The notes under the pieces: generated by a model
The model's input: the letters and a program-made list of their open reading frames with translations, nothing else
Told to the model about the DNA's origin: nothing
The model's database searches: none
Position numbers and translations under genes: made by a program
Assembly (NCBI RefSeq): GCF_050947875.1
Contig: NC_134572.1
Location: 158,617,105-158,681,104 of the forward strand
Source: Dermacentor variabilis
Taxonomy: Eukaryota; Arthropoda; Arachnida; Ixodida; Ixodidae
Reading direction: 5' to 3'
Length of the DNA: 64,000 nucleotides
In this document: positions 31,065-43,456 of the stretch, piece after piece
Layout: each line of letters opens with the position of its first letter
How positions within the stretch are numbered: the stretch's first letter is position 1

Positions 31065-33560
31065 TTATTATGAAAGAAGTGCTGAGAGGTCGGCCTGAAT
31101 CAATGTTCTGACCTGCTACTCCACGCTGGGGGAAGAGGAAAAGGCGCAGAAGTACAGAATAGAGAAGACGTTTATGATGAGGATGAAGATGGTGGTGAGA
31201 AACTTGAACGGTCCAAGACTCTTCAAAGTCTCATGACGAAGATCAGGCGCAGGTGCCATTAGAACCTTTTCAGTCAATGGTGCAACGACGCATTTCGCCA
31301 AGATGTCTGTCAGTGATTTCTTGCGCACATGAAATTACGGGCAGATGCACAAGAGGTGTTCTGTCGTCTCAGGAATACAGCATTCCTCACAATTCAGACT
31401 GTCCGCCTGTCCAATAACCTAAAAGTAGCGACGGGTTAAGGCCACACCTAATCGTAATCAGTGAAGCAAACTTGCGTTGCACCTTTTCATGGTGGGAGGT
31501 ATCCGTATTTTCATCTCTAGGTCGAGTTCGGGAAGGCGGCGATGACAATGGCATGGCGAAGCCCAATGTACCGCGGTATTGTCGCGCCGAAGTCTATGCA
31601 ATAGCGCATTAGTGTCTGGTCGTGAAAATGGGATGGACTCTGGTGTGGCATTATTGTGGGCCACCTTTGCCTCTACATCGCGAGCTCATTTCGATGCAAT
31701 CCACAGTGTCCCGGAATCCACTGACACATTGGGCAATGACCAGCTCTGAGGGCGACATTATATGATTCGATCACCTCTTGAGCAAGGAATAAGGTGCTCG
31801 TCTAAGTGCAGAATCGATCACTTGGAGTACCGGCTTGGAATCGCAAAATATAGTGGAAGTATTATGTGGCTACATCAAGATATAACGAATGGTCTCCCGA
31901 ATGACAAGAATCTCTGTCGCCGTTTATGTAGTTTGGTGGTTGACAAGGAAGCGCTTAATGATGTTCATTTACGAATTCCGTGGTTAAAGTGCTTGTTCAC
32001 ACCGACCCATCAGTAAATATATCTATGGAAGCGGCATATTCTTCAGATATAGGGGATAAAGTAAGTTGTTTAAGTCCACGGTGACACGGTCGCTGCTTTT
32101 GCCGTAGTAAAACTTGAGGGAAGGACGCTACGACGCAAAAAAGATTCCGAGAATGTGCTCTCGGGACGTAGAATGCAAATCCTCGATGAAGGTTAACGTG
32201 CATGGTGGGTCAATCGTCGAATATAAATTCTGTAAAGGGTCGCATGAAAGAGAAACGTCTGTGGGACGTACACGTGCTCATGCAATCACGCCCTTTGTCG
32301 AAATGCGGCGTGGCGGACCAAGGCATTTTCTCGGTGCTTGAGCTTGCAAGCGCTCCAGTGTACGTAAGCAGGAGGGGTGTATGTTTGTTATTACCGGTAA
32401 GCTGCATCGTAGGTAGCTTACGAAAAGTGATTCATATAACTGAAGCAATAATCTCTCTATGATGCGCCCCCTTTAATGCCTGCTGTATTTAAGCATGTGT
32501 ACGAGTCTGCCTAATTTGGACTTGAGCTTCGACAGTTGCTTAAAGCAGGAAAAGTTTTGGTCAATCATCACTCGTAGGAATCTCTGGTCCGTTACGTATG
32601 GTGTGGCTGCGCCGTTAATCGTAATCTGGTAGCGGTGCATTGCCTTGCGTGTAAATGCAAGGGCAGCACATATGGCAGTTGCCAATTGTAGACCTCGCTG
32701 CTGCAAATACTTGGAGGTTACCGACACCGCAGCGTACACGTTGCAGTCTTGCAGAAAGTTGTGGCCACGAAACACCAGAATCTCACATGCAGGTATCGCC
32801 AGCTTATAGGCTCATGCTGGGTAGTCTCTGGCACTATATCAGTAAGTCCAATAAGGGTCATATCGAACAGCGTAGGGCTGAGTACGCCTTCTTGAGGAAC
32901 GCCACGGCTGATTTGGTGACGACTAGCCTCCCCCTCTGTCCTCGTCATAAATATGGTCAGGCCTGTAAGGTGACCATCAATGAGTGAAGCATCCTACCAC
33001 CAACCCCTTGCTCCTGAAGTGCGTCAAGAATGGCGTTATGTAACACATACTCATATGCTCACTTGATGCCCAAAAAGAGTGCTCCCGAGAAGCTTCGGCA
33101 TTTCTTATCCTGCTCGACCACTGACATCAAGTCAATCACGCTGTAAATGGAAGACCTTCCTTGGCGAAAACCCGTCATCATATCTGGGTATAGGCTTTAC
33201 TTCTCGAGAAACCACTCTAGCCTCGTCAGCACTATTCTCTCCATGATCTTTCCTACGAAGCTCGCCAGGGCAATGGTCTGGAGGAAAATATGGCATGAAG
33301 TGTTTTGCCAGGCTTAAGAAGAGCTGCGACTGGTTTTCCATTTCTCCGGCACAGAGCCTGAGCTACACGATGCATTGAAGAGGGAGCTGAGCGTCTTCCC
33401 CAGAGAATGCAGCGTGGCGTATGTGATGTCATCTGGAGCAGCCGCTGATGATAGACGAGATGAAGCCAGTGCAGCGTCTAATTGTTGCATCGTGAACATG
33501 ACGTCAAGACGGTTATATGTGGATGGCGTCGTTTATCGATGGATTATTGGATGTAGACCA
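31065..33560 (-). pseudogene. I-clade LINE (RT and RNase H), decayed
   Basis: The minus strand gives, in order: FTMQQLDAALASSRLSSAA and DDITYATLHSLG, SGSVPEKWKTSR (33.3-33.5 kb); FVGKIMERIVLTRLEWFLEK-like and YPDMMTGF blocks (33.1-33.3 kb); ISRGVPQEGVLSPTLF (RT palm, 32.9 kb); a degraded region where the YADD box should be; KAMHRYQITINGAATPYV (32.6 kb); IFTDGSV, the first acidic motif of RNase H (about 32.0 kb); and a C-terminal tail with a Cys-His region, NCEECC...ETTEHLL (31.4 kb), ending at 31116. RNase H after RT points to the I group. Many stops and frameshifts. The 3' end near AATAAATAG (about 31067) is approximate. Confidence 0.78.
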
Positions 33561-34584
33561 TAAGCTACACCCACAATCATTTTGTCGTACTGCTCAGCAA
33601 GGTCTACCTCGCTTCTACATTGCACTACAGCCAGTGTTCGGAATGGTACTTTTCTCGAGGGGGAAATCACCGGCACGGTACACCAGGCAAACAAAGAAAA
33701 TAAAGGACATTTTAAAAAGATGGTAACGCTTACCAGACACCCATGCTGCAAATATCTGCATGGTGCCGATAGAATGACTGTGAAGAAGCAGCAAAACTGC
33801 ATGTTGCCGGGAAATATGGACAAGCTTGCCGCAACGAACGTTTAATTATAGTTCAAATTGATGTAATCAGAGATAATTCGCGTTTTTAAAAATATTGTAA
33901 TCCTAAAATATATTTTTATCTCGTCTCTTGGCGAAATTCTGGAAGAAAACGAACTAATGCAATTAAACATATATTTGAATGAAGCATGTCCATTAAAATT
34001 CCAATGGAGTTTTCAGAGAGCACAGTACCGATATCTTAGTTTACGAATTTATTTTCAACAAAATTTATTTCGATTGCTTATCGTCCAGCCCTCATCACTA
34101 CCACGGGTTGCCGACCCGGCTCTTCGGGAAAAAAGTTTGGAGAGTTTGAAGAATCAGAGGTAAATTCGATTTTCTAATTCTTAGGAGCCTCGTTTGCGGA
34201 ATAATTCACGTGCCAATCGATATGCATAACGCTGCGTTTTCGAAGCTCAGAAACTTCATTCAAACTTCAATGTAAAGACAGATATCGTGTGCGTTATCTA
34301 TTGGCAGGTAAAAAGAACAGAACGCGGAAACGCGTAAGCAGTGAGAGAAGTGAAGAGAGACATAGGAAAAATAAAACAATGGCTGGTCTCTCGTTGCCAC
34401 GGAATGACAGCGAGGAAAGGAAAACCTGATACTCCGTTTCATGCAGCGCTGCAACTAAAGCGACGCAACTCCGTCTTTTTTTCTTTTATTTTTCTCTCTT
34501 CGTCCGTGTATCGTCATATCCGTTTGCGAGCTCCAACTTTGTAGATGTATGCACGATACTTTGTGATTCTCTGCTGCTCACTTC
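33561..34584. other. No gene recognised
   Basis: AT-rich in the middle (33840-34260). No recognised element. Confidence 0.5.
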
Positions 34585-35400
34585 ATCATCAGCCTATTTT
34601 TATGTGCATTACAGGACGAAGGCCTCTCCCTGCGACCTACAATTAACCCTCTCCTGCGCCAACTAATTCCTGCTTGCGCCTGTTGATCTCCTAATTTCAT
34701 CACACCACCTAGTTTTTTGCCATGCTCGACTGCGCTTCCCTTCTCTTGGCAGCTATTCTGTAACTCTAATGGTCCACCGGCTATCTATCCTACGCATTAC
34801 ATGGCCTGCCCAGCTCCCTTTTTTTCTGTTAATGCCAATTAGAATATCGGCTATCCCCATTCGCTCTCTGATCCACTCTACTCGCTTCCTGTCTCTTAAC
34901 GTTACGCCTAACATTTTTCGTTCCGTCGCTCATTGCGCGGTCCTTAACTTCTCGAGGTTCTTTGTCACCCTCCAAGTTTCTGCCCCATGTGTTAAGCACG
35001 GGTAAAATGCAGTGGTTGTACATCTTTCTTTTCAATGGCAGTGGTGAACTCCCAGTCAGGATCTGGCAATGCCTCCTGTCGGCATTTCAACCCATTTTTT
35101 TTTATTCTTCTGTAAATTTCCTTCTCTTGATCAGGGTCCCCTGTGAGTAATTGACCTAGATAAACGTGCTCATTCATAGACTCTAGAGGTTTACTGGCAA
35201 TCCTTAACTCTGCTTTCCTTGTCAGGTAATTGATCATTACCTTCGTCTTCGGCAAATTAATCTCCAACCCCACTCTTGCACTTTCTCTGTCAACGTCCTC
35301 ATTCGTTTGTTGTAAGTCGTCCTCCCTCGTGGCTGCTCTCTTAAAGAAACACAAACACTTCGCTCGGGAGACTTCGGTAAACTTAGCCAACTAACTTCTC
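34585..35400 (-). pseudogene. RTE-clade LINE, 3' part, 5' truncated
   Basis: The open stretch at 34992-35390 reads DDLQQTNEDVDRESARVGL, EINLPKTKVMINY, NEHVYLGQLLTGDPDQEKEI and YRRIKKNGLKCRQ. The VYLGQ box and the INLPKTK segment are typical of RTE/BovB-type RTs after the palm. It continues, frameshifted, with LKRKMYNHCILPVL, then the C-terminal and 3' UTR region to about 34585. The catalytic part is missing, as expected for a 5'-truncated insertion. A small sister piece lies at 16965-17150. Confidence 0.82.
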
Positions 35401-37229
35401 CCCCCAGCTCTTCGAAAGTCTCTACCCAATAGTGATAGCCGCCATTTCTGCAAGCACTGCGAAATCGTCGAGCCGCATCCGCGCGGACTCGGCTGTTGGG
35501 CGCCCTGGCGGCAGGCGGAGGCCACCCAGATGGAGTCGTCGCCGTTTAATCATCGCATCGGTCATGCAGATTGCCGCGTGCCCATGCGCTCACAGATCTA
35601 TGCTACGCAGCACCACCGTCTCCCAATTATCGACCCTCCTCCGCCGATCGGCTGCTGCTTCTGCGGCTGTTGCTGCTGCTGCTGCTGTTATTGCTGCTGC
35701 GGCTTCTTCACGCCTGGCCGGCGTCCTTGGACGGGGCCACCAAGACGCCCTGCGCGCGCATCGTCGTGCCCTGCCACATAATGTGGGTGCTAGGCTGTGT
35801 GCCTCGTTCCTAATGCGCGCAGTTATGCGTGGCTGGCGCGCAAAACATTTTACTCGGAAGGTGTGAGTCATAATAATGGATGAACATGAAAGAAACATGT
35901 ATGTTCTGCGTCTCTGTGCTCGTGTTTTTGTACGTGCGTGCGTGCATGTGTGTCAGTAGGCGCGTGTGCGCATGCCCGCACTACTCCGCGCCGACCATTT
36001 TAATGAATGGTCACCATCACACAATAAATTCACGAGCCAGAATATTTACACCTTTTACGACGCGCACATTTGTACTGACTTGAAGAAGACACGGCTAAGT
36101 GTAGATATTGAAAGCAAGAACTGGTGCTATATAATAAATAATTCTAGTTTACATGTTATGATCCAAATGTTTCTACCGAGCATCATCTTCATTATTATAT
36201 CTGAGCTGTATTCAGGATCAATCGTCCGTCAGCCTAGTCACTCAATTTCGCACGAGGTTGGGCGGCAGTGTTCCTTCGGTCGCTGTAATTTTCCAACTCC
36301 TGCATCAGCTAACTTGCTCCTAACACTACAAACCTACTAATCTGTCCACTACAGCCAATCTACTCCCTATTTCAGCTATGTTTTCATGATACCAATTCTA
36401 ATGCTCAAATATAAGACTAATTAACTCTCCTGCGTTCGTCTAGCTAACTGATTTTTTCTAACTCACGCGAAACCTGAATATCTGTTAGCGCAGTCGACAG
36501 GATTGGTTTTGGCGCTAATACCAACAATACATTTGTGAGAGTGGTGCACTGGTTCCAGGGCTGTAATGGCAACGTGCACTACGGGGTCGCCAAAGGCAAG
36601 CTTAAGCAGAGCAGAACAGAGGTGCCAAAATATTGACCTTAATGTCGCGGGAGTACGAAGCAGAGGCCTTAAGAGATCAGTTTACTGTTTCCAGTCAGAA
36701 GGTAGAGAAGCACAGACGGAGCGGAGAAGAGGTTGAGGCGAGCAATATGGAGAACTATTGTGGGAGCGGTGCGGATTTCATATCATCTTTAGTGTGTCTA
36801 CAATATGGGACCGTCGTCCTGCGCAGAGTTATTTCGCAAGTGGTCAGCGAAACATCAGCGCTACAAGCGTGACACTCGGCAATGGAAGAAGGCGTGGGCA
36901 GTTTCGGACACCGGAGGTGGCTTAAGCCGAAAGACAAGGGGTTCCTTTTACAGTAAGGTTTTCTTTGGCTCATCTCCCCAGATTTCGCGTACTGGATGCT
37001 GCTGTCTTGCCGATTATGCAGCAACTTGGCCCGTTGGTTGTGTGCCACTGGCTGTGTGCCGGCTGCTGGCTGCTATACTTGTTAGGTGTTGGCTGCTGTT
37101 TTGGGTGATTGACATCCCGAGTAAAGTGCAGACCAACGCCGAATATAATGCAAAGCGAGGCAGTACGTCGGAGGTGGCACATTGCATACGCAACCGCATA
37201 CGTGATGATAATCACAAACACTTTTTTTG
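35401..37229. other. No gene recognised
   Basis: Includes a GC-rich part (35440-35830) with a CTG-type repeat and GT/TG-rich DNA at 35920-35960. The frames at 35432-35866 and 36805-37713 carry no known domain. Confidence 0.45.
35651..35703 (+). repeat. Imperfect (CTG)n trinucleotide repeat
   Basis: CTG/GCT units with interruptions, giving poly-Ala, poly-Cys or poly-Leu in different frames. No evidence it is translated. Confidence 0.85.
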
Positions 37230-37860
37230 TCGTCACGTCGTCGCTGTCGTGCCTTCGTCGTCCGAGTATAGTGCAGGCCAGATACCGGATATAATCGGTC
37301 GTCGTCGCTCCGACGTCATCATTTCATCGTCTTCATTTCGTTGTATTTTTTCGTTCGTCAGATGCCGTCTTCGTCACTTAGTTGTCGTCCCGCCATTATG
37401 CTTCTGTCGTCTTGTTGTAGACATGCCATCATCCCCCCGTCTTAATGTCGCTGTCGTCATAATTGTGTCAAAGTCATGCTCCTGTCATCATTCCGCGGTG
37501 GTCGGGCCATGGTCCTCAAACCTCGGTGTTTACATCACCTTCATTCAGCCGTGGTCACTTCCTAGTCGTGTTTGCACCTTTGTCGCACTGCAGTCGTTAA
37601 TTTATTATCGCCGCTCACTATGTTGTCGTCATTCCATCGTCGTCGTTCAAATACCAGTACTCCATTGTCGTTTCACTCCTTCGTTGTCATTTCTTCGTGA
37701 CATTCAGCCGTGACGCCTTAGTAATTATGCTGTCGTCGCCGTGCAGTCATCGTCTTGCAGATGTGGTCACTTGGCAATCGTCATGACGTGGTTCTCAGGC
37801 CATTGCGGTTCCACAATTGTCATTCTGTCGTCTTTATAACGCTACCAATCCTTGGCCGTC
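37230..37860 (+). repeat. Degenerate GTC-rich minisatellite
   Basis: About 630 bases dominated by irregular recurrences of GTCGTC, CATCGTC, GTCGTCATT and CATT.TGTCGTC, spaced about 15-30 bases. No single unit is intact often enough to define the period by eye. The 302-codon frame through it (36805-37713) is open because of this composition. Confidence 0.65.
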
Positions 37861-38015
37861 AATGCCCACTACCAACTACCACAGCCAAAATGTAGAGAAG
37901 TCGGCAAAATATAGGTCCACAAGCAATTGGCATGATAATCGGTCGTCGTAGTGGGCGTGCGCACCTAATATGAATTTCCTCCACCCTTCAAGAGACTGCA
38001 CCTGCATCTAGGAAG

Positions 38016-38105
38016 GAAGGAAGGAAATCAACTTTATTCAAGGTCCTGCAGGCCACGAGAGCTTTGGGCTCTCATGGAGTGGGCATCTCCCACATAACAT
38101 TTGTG
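38016..38105 (-). mobile_element. LINE 3' end with TTCC tail
   Basis: The minus strand reads CACGAGAG then GGACCTTGAATAAAGTTGAT followed by TTCC repeats. This is a poly(A)-signal-like end plus a short tandem tail as made by target-primed integration. Only the last 90 bases are recognised. Confidence 0.5.
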
Positions 38106-38297
38106 TCACTACGTCACACCTATAGCCTGAAAACTTCACATTTGGTTAAACATTGAATTGCCCTTGCGACTTTAACATATTATTTAAGTCATATAATTCA
38201 TTTACATCATTTCCCGCAAGAATTGCTGTCATAAGTGTTACGTTCGCATAAGATTTACGTTACCATTTTCGCAAACATCACGGCAAGCTTGGCTTAA

Positions 38298-39793
38298 AGG
38301 GACCCTGAAACGCTTTTGACGATTTTCTACAAACATAGTGAGTCGTTAGAGTAGGTCCTTCTGATCATTAATTGACACATCTAAGTGCTCCGCGTAAAGC
38401 ATGTAATTTATTATAAGGTTTTAAATATGCACATCGCTGCCGATCGCAGCACACTGCTCGGCGGAATTTTAAGCCGCCCCTACCCATATGACCGAAATCA
38501 CCCATGCGACGTCAGTGGGACGAGCTATCCGATTGGCTGACAAGGGCGCGTGATAGATAATTTTTCCAATTTTATGGTAAACAAATGATCTTCGTAATAG
38601 TTGGAATGTTAGTTAATTTGTTTTTATGAAAAGAAAGTAACATAAAGAGAATGCACAAGAATAATTTTTTCAGTACACTTAAGCACTTCCGGCACACAGC
38701 GTGTGGCGTCTGCTTGTGTTACAACGTACTCCATTTTGAAGAGAGCTCCGCGGTCAGAGTCGGTCTCAGTCTTTTCTCGAGCACTATGATTCGACTTTGT
38801 TGCCTTGTGGACTGCAAACGTAGCGACTGGCAATATGTCAAGCTGCGACATCGTGTCCCTCTGCAAGGCAGCGTACGAGCGAACTGGCTGCTGCGCATCG
38901 GACTGCCGCTATCCGATCGGCGCCAGGATTTGCGCGTTTGTGGCCGTCACTTTGCACCGGAAGATTACTAACGCAATAGCGTTTCCCGAGTCCGGTATTA
39001 GGAAAAATGCAAGCGCAAGGGGACAGAGTCTGGCCGCTTGACTTTGCCGTAACGGGATGAGCCATGAGATGAGCAGAAGGGCAAATGCGAATGGTCTGCA
39101 CGGTGCAGCCACCTGGTGGCACAGAGCTCAACCATACACAGTAGCAGCAACGAAGTGTATTCTTCTTTGCTGCTGGTGTGTATTTTTCGCAGGAGTGTAA
39201 TCATGAACACGTTGTTTTTATAAATGTAAAATGTTTTACAGTTGGTTAGAGCAATATTAGCACTTTGTTTGGCTGGTTAAGCTCTGCACCAACAAGTGTA
39301 TGGACCGTGCAGACCGATCAGGCCGCTCACGTACGTCTACGCTAAGGTTCCTTCATCAGCTTGAGTTTATGCCTACAGTCATTTGCCGAAATGACCAGCT
39401 TGCCTGTGGTTACCGGAATACAAGACACGTTCGGCGCTACGACAGAATGCTCGCAACGCACGCTGCTTCGATAGCTCTCGCTTGGGGTCGACGGCCAAGC
39501 GGCTAGCGGAGCAGCATGGGAGCAGTCTCGCGCGGGCGGGGGCGGGCTCCAAAACAACCGGAAGTGGACGATGTGACGTCGCATAGTGACGCTGAACCAG
39601 TGAAGGCGGAGCTTAGCCCCGCTCGCTCGGCGAACGAGTTGAGGAGAATAAGCATGGCTAGGGAGGAGGGTAACTTCTAATCGCTTGTAGCTCCAATAAT
39701 ACGTAACGCTTCAGTTAAATTGTGGTGCGAATGTTCTACTTAAGCTGTACCCTACGCGTCTACAAAATTTGTCCGAACCGTTTCAGGGGCCCT
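38298..39793 (+). mobile_element. TTAA-flanked THAP-encoding DNA transposon (Kolobok-like), copy 2
   Basis: The element is 1,496 bp between TTAA at 38294-38297 and 39794-39797. The ends are AGGGACCCTGAAACGCTT and, in reverse complement, AGGGCCCCTGAAACGGTT, so they are better preserved than in copy 1. It aligns with copy 1 along its length, in the same orientation, roughly 85-90% by eye. It carries the same short THAP ORF and no catalytic domain. Confidence 0.8.
38786..38971 (+). CDS. Short THAP-type zinc-finger ORF (copy 2)
   Basis: 61 codons: MIRLCCLVDCKRSDWQ, RHRVPLQ, RANWLLRIG, RVCGRHFAPEDY, stop. It keeps the C2CH ligands and the Trp seen in copy 1. The differences (R for P, V for S) are substitutions without frame damage, and the stop falls within one codon of the stop in copy 1, although different bases make it. 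An upstream in-frame extension to 38651 exists. It lacks the AVPTIF box. Confidence 0.65.
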   Translation: MIRLCCLVDCKRSDWQYVKLRHRVPLQGSVRANWLLRIGLPLSDRRQDLRVCGRHFAPEDY

Positions 39794-39797
39794 TTAA

Positions 39798-40889
39798 CAC
39801 TGATTCCCACATAAGCGTCGGATCTGTCTTTCTTTTTTTATGGTGTCAGCGCAGTTATTCGTCAGACATGCGACAAAGATCATCACCAGTTCACGCTGTC
39901 GACATCTCAAGCATGGATGTACCGCCGGTGATGGCACTATTCTGCCAGCCATGGGAACCAGTGCAACAGTAGGGTGAGTTCCCGTATTCTCCATTTTTCT
40001 TGTATATGCGTGTGTTGGGGCCGAGGGACAGTAGTATGCACAGTTGGCGGGAACCTACAGCTGACTGAAAATAGTCAGAGGCACCAGAACAGGAGGTCTC
40101 AGTCGATTATCAGCTGCAGGCCGAATTCAGAACAGCCTCGTCATGCGCAGCTGGAGCTGAAGAGGGCACGACGAAAATTTGCGCGTTCGAGAAGCAAGAG
40201 AAGTTAGCCTCGCGGGCAGAGGAGTTTTATAACCCGAAATTCTCAGCATCTGGCAAATGACCTTAAAAAAAGACGCTGTGGTCTTGAATAGCATTGAACG
40301 CGCAAATGCGAGCTCAGGAAAAAGGCCGAGAGTGTTCACGCAAGTTGTGTTGTAATGGCACATGCCACTACCACATCACTTGCTGCATAAGAAATAGTAA
40401 AAGCGGTCGTCAGCAGGGGCCGAAATAGAGTTACCGTTTCGGACCTCGATTTGCCGTACACAACATTCCTGGCACGTAAATATCGTGCACCATTTGAAAG
40501 TGGGTGGGTTAAGTAATTTAGGGGCTGGAAGAATCATTGAAGTCTGCTAGTTTCTCCTCGGTCATATCAAAGAAAACGTGTGTCGGCACGAATAGCGTTG
40601 TACGTTTCAGAATGAACGTGAACGCCAGTGATTACGCTGGAATCTTCGACTAATCTTGTATAAACAGCTGAAGCTTCACCCGAACATCATCTTTCGATGA
40701 CAGATACCTGTGCTCGCCACTACTGTTGTACCTTAGTGTAACTTATTTTTCTAGGCACAAGTTCGCAGGGTTAGTTTTTCGCGACTCACACTTGGACAAT
40801 GGTCTGATTCTTCACCGTCGCCGACAGCGTTTACAATATAATGCAGAAATCACTTGAATACCCATGGTAACTTTTCCTGCGCTCACGAC

Positions 40890-40986
<97 letters not shown>

Positions 40987-43207
40987 CTGTTTTCAGATTT
41001 TGTTGCACAGATTGTTTGTAACACGGTGGGCTGAGGAACACATCCTACAACACATTTTGAGTTCCAAGGTCTCAACTTCCTAATGTCAAGCTATTTTATT
41101 CTGTTTGATAAAAAATGTTCTTTGTTTCGTCAACCGCATTTTTCTTGCTGTAATCAACCCTCTGCAAGTACTCTCTGTGGCGTTATTCGCAGCCCCGGCA
41201 GCAAGTGTTGAGAGCTTCTGATTTTGCTTTCTATTTAAAATCCTGGTGCTTTGAAGCGAGACTGTACTTGCGTTCAATAAACATGAGGTAAACTACGGCT
41301 TTAGCTGGAATGTGCTGAAGCCTATCTACATCCAGGTTACTAAGATCACAAATATTTATAAAAGCGCATCGCGACATCACCTCCTACGCCAACATAGAAC
41401 GTGAAAAATTAGGCGCCCCTGGCTGAGCATGCCACATACTGCATTGAATAGCTATCATTACAGCCATTAAAATAGTGAAGCTGCTATTGAACTGTGAATG
41501 CCATTGCAGCTAATGCTAAGCTAACAGGGAGCATCTCGTACAAATACACGGCCGCCGGCAGTCTCCTTCTATTGAGATCAAGAAGGCACTAATTCTCCGC
41601 CTTCTTCAGGTAAGCAGCAACAGCCTTCGAGTCACCACTCGCAAGACGTATTTTTCTTCTTGATGTAACAAATTAAAGAAAACAGTATTTGGAGAAGAAA
41701 TCATTAAGGGTCCTGTCTTGGTGTACAGCGCCCTGATTGGAATGCGCTGGCAGGGTGGCCAAGGCGGTTGGACGGCCCCTGCAGCCCTCTGGTAATACAA
41801 CATATGCTATCTTATGAATTGCGTGCAGCGTATCTATACACTGTATACGAAACCGGGCACGAACTTGTGGGCACGCTTCTTCCCCGAATAACCTCAAATG
41901 CCGGCTGCAGACCTCCACCTGGCGGCTCAAACGATGTCGGGCGCTCAGGTGTTGCTGTCGCCAAACTTTTCTTTTTTTTTCAAGATGAGGGTTTTCTCGA
42001 AGAATCGACGTAAAACTGAACTTAGGCTGTGTACACCACTCCATTCGAAGTGGAGGGCATGCATCTCACGGAGCTGCGGCAAGCAGCTCTTCGCTGCACG
42101 CAATAGGAGAACCATATCCTCGGTCAGGTCGCAAGAGGCTCATCTGGGAGGGGTGAGCACTCGCTTTGGTCTCCCCAGGCGAACTCTCATGTTCTGCAAC
42201 CATTTTATTATTGCTTTATTTTTTTTCGCTGTCGGCTTTCTCCTGTAACCTCCCTTCGTTTCTCTCCTGTCGGCCCCTCGAGCGGGAACCACCGTCTCCC
42301 AAAAGAAGTCATCTCGCCGAAAGGCATTATTCTCCCAGCGCCTGCGCATACACATTGCGTGTCCAGTTCCACGCCCCGCGCCTTCGGAACGACCTTTCTC
42401 TGCTTTTGCTTGTCATTTCTTCGCCACTCCGGGTAACTTTTGCGATGTTTTCTTTTTCTTCCTTTTATTATTATTATTTCTTTTTGTCGTCCGCATCGCG
42501 TGCTTCGTGCTCCGCTCGTCGCCGGACGGAGCGTGGCTCATCTATTTCATGGCCAAACAGTCACGACGCCGATGCACCGAGCGTGTCCCCACGTGGCAAT
42601 TTCCCGTGCCCTGCGCCGTTTTCATCGCAGTCCACGTGCGAGCGACAGGAAGCCAGGTTGGGTAGGAAACCAAATTTCGCGGTGAAGTCTGCTTTCTGGT
42701 GGTGACCGGAGAAAGCCGCTAAATCATTTGCTTCGTTCGATTGGCCGCTGCACAAGCACGGTGACCGCTCTACCACAACGTTGTTTTTTTAAGCAGATTT
42801 GTAGAATTTATGATGATAGTGTGAAGTTCATTGCTCTCGTCAAAATTTGCACTTAAGAATACCTTACACAGGAGTTCCGGGTGTCGGCCTCTCCTGGCAA
42901 GATGGCATCCCGACTCCTGGTATTCGCCTACAGGTCTCAGCTCGAAACTTTTCCTCGACGCCATCAATCCGACCCTTCAGCTAAAGAAGACGCCGTGCAA
43001 CGACGAGGCACTCACTGCTTGAGAAACACACAATAGCATCAGTTCCACTAGGAAGCCGCAGGAGTTGCTAACAAAATGTTCGCTCGGGAATAGCCGCGGC
43101 ATATCTCGTTGTAGCCCAGCGATTGCTACATTCATGGGGCGGCGCTCGCATCCAGTTTGAAGCCCTTGGGTTCAGCGAGAGCAGGGGAAAAGTAAACACG
43201 TCCGCAA
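39798..43207. other. No gene recognised
   Basis: Contains the long (TA)n at 40891. Open frames such as 41673-42044 minus (123 codons) and 42166-42705 plus (179 codons) have no recognised domain. Confidence 0.45.
40891..40984. repeat. (TA)47 dinucleotide repeat
   Basis: 94 bases of uninterrupted TA, able to extrude as a cruciform. Confidence 0.98.
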
Positions 43208-43456
43208 TATAGATTAGTAAGAGGCGATTGGAAGATTGGTGGGACAAACATAGGCAAACGACAAAAAGCGGAGACCTACAAAAGCAAAGTTCGCAATAGG
43301 GGGTCAGAAAATTTGGTTGTGGGAGTTCATAGTGCTTCTTTATTTTTCTTTTTTAACTTGGGTAGGACATTAGGCAGTATAATAGCAAGAGCTTGGTGGC
43401 GCAACCCACCGCCCCGTTCCAAAGGGGACGCTCATAACATCCATCCATCCATCCAT
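43208..43456 (+). mobile_element. Retroelement 3' end with ATCC tail
   Basis: It ends AGCTTGGTGGCGCAACCCAC, CGCCCCGTTCCAAAGGGGAC, GCTCATAAC and then (ATCC)n at 43437-43456. Part of it forms a CCCCGTT/AAAGGGG stem. A short tandem tail after a structured 3' end is typical of LINEs or SINEs, and I recall similar ends in tick sequences. No coding part is seen. Confidence 0.55.

Noticed and set aside
36805..37713. 302-codon frame
   Set aside because: Its second half is the GTC-rich minisatellite; the first half has no domain.
39868..39971. Short frame resembling the N-terminus of a gypsy gag (MDVPPVMALFCQPWEP) before a donor-like GGTGAGT
   Set aside because: Only about 20 residues, then a stop. 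No capsid, LTR or primer site nearby.
40812..41075. ORF with a Tyr-Ile repeat
   Set aside because: Translation of (TA)47.
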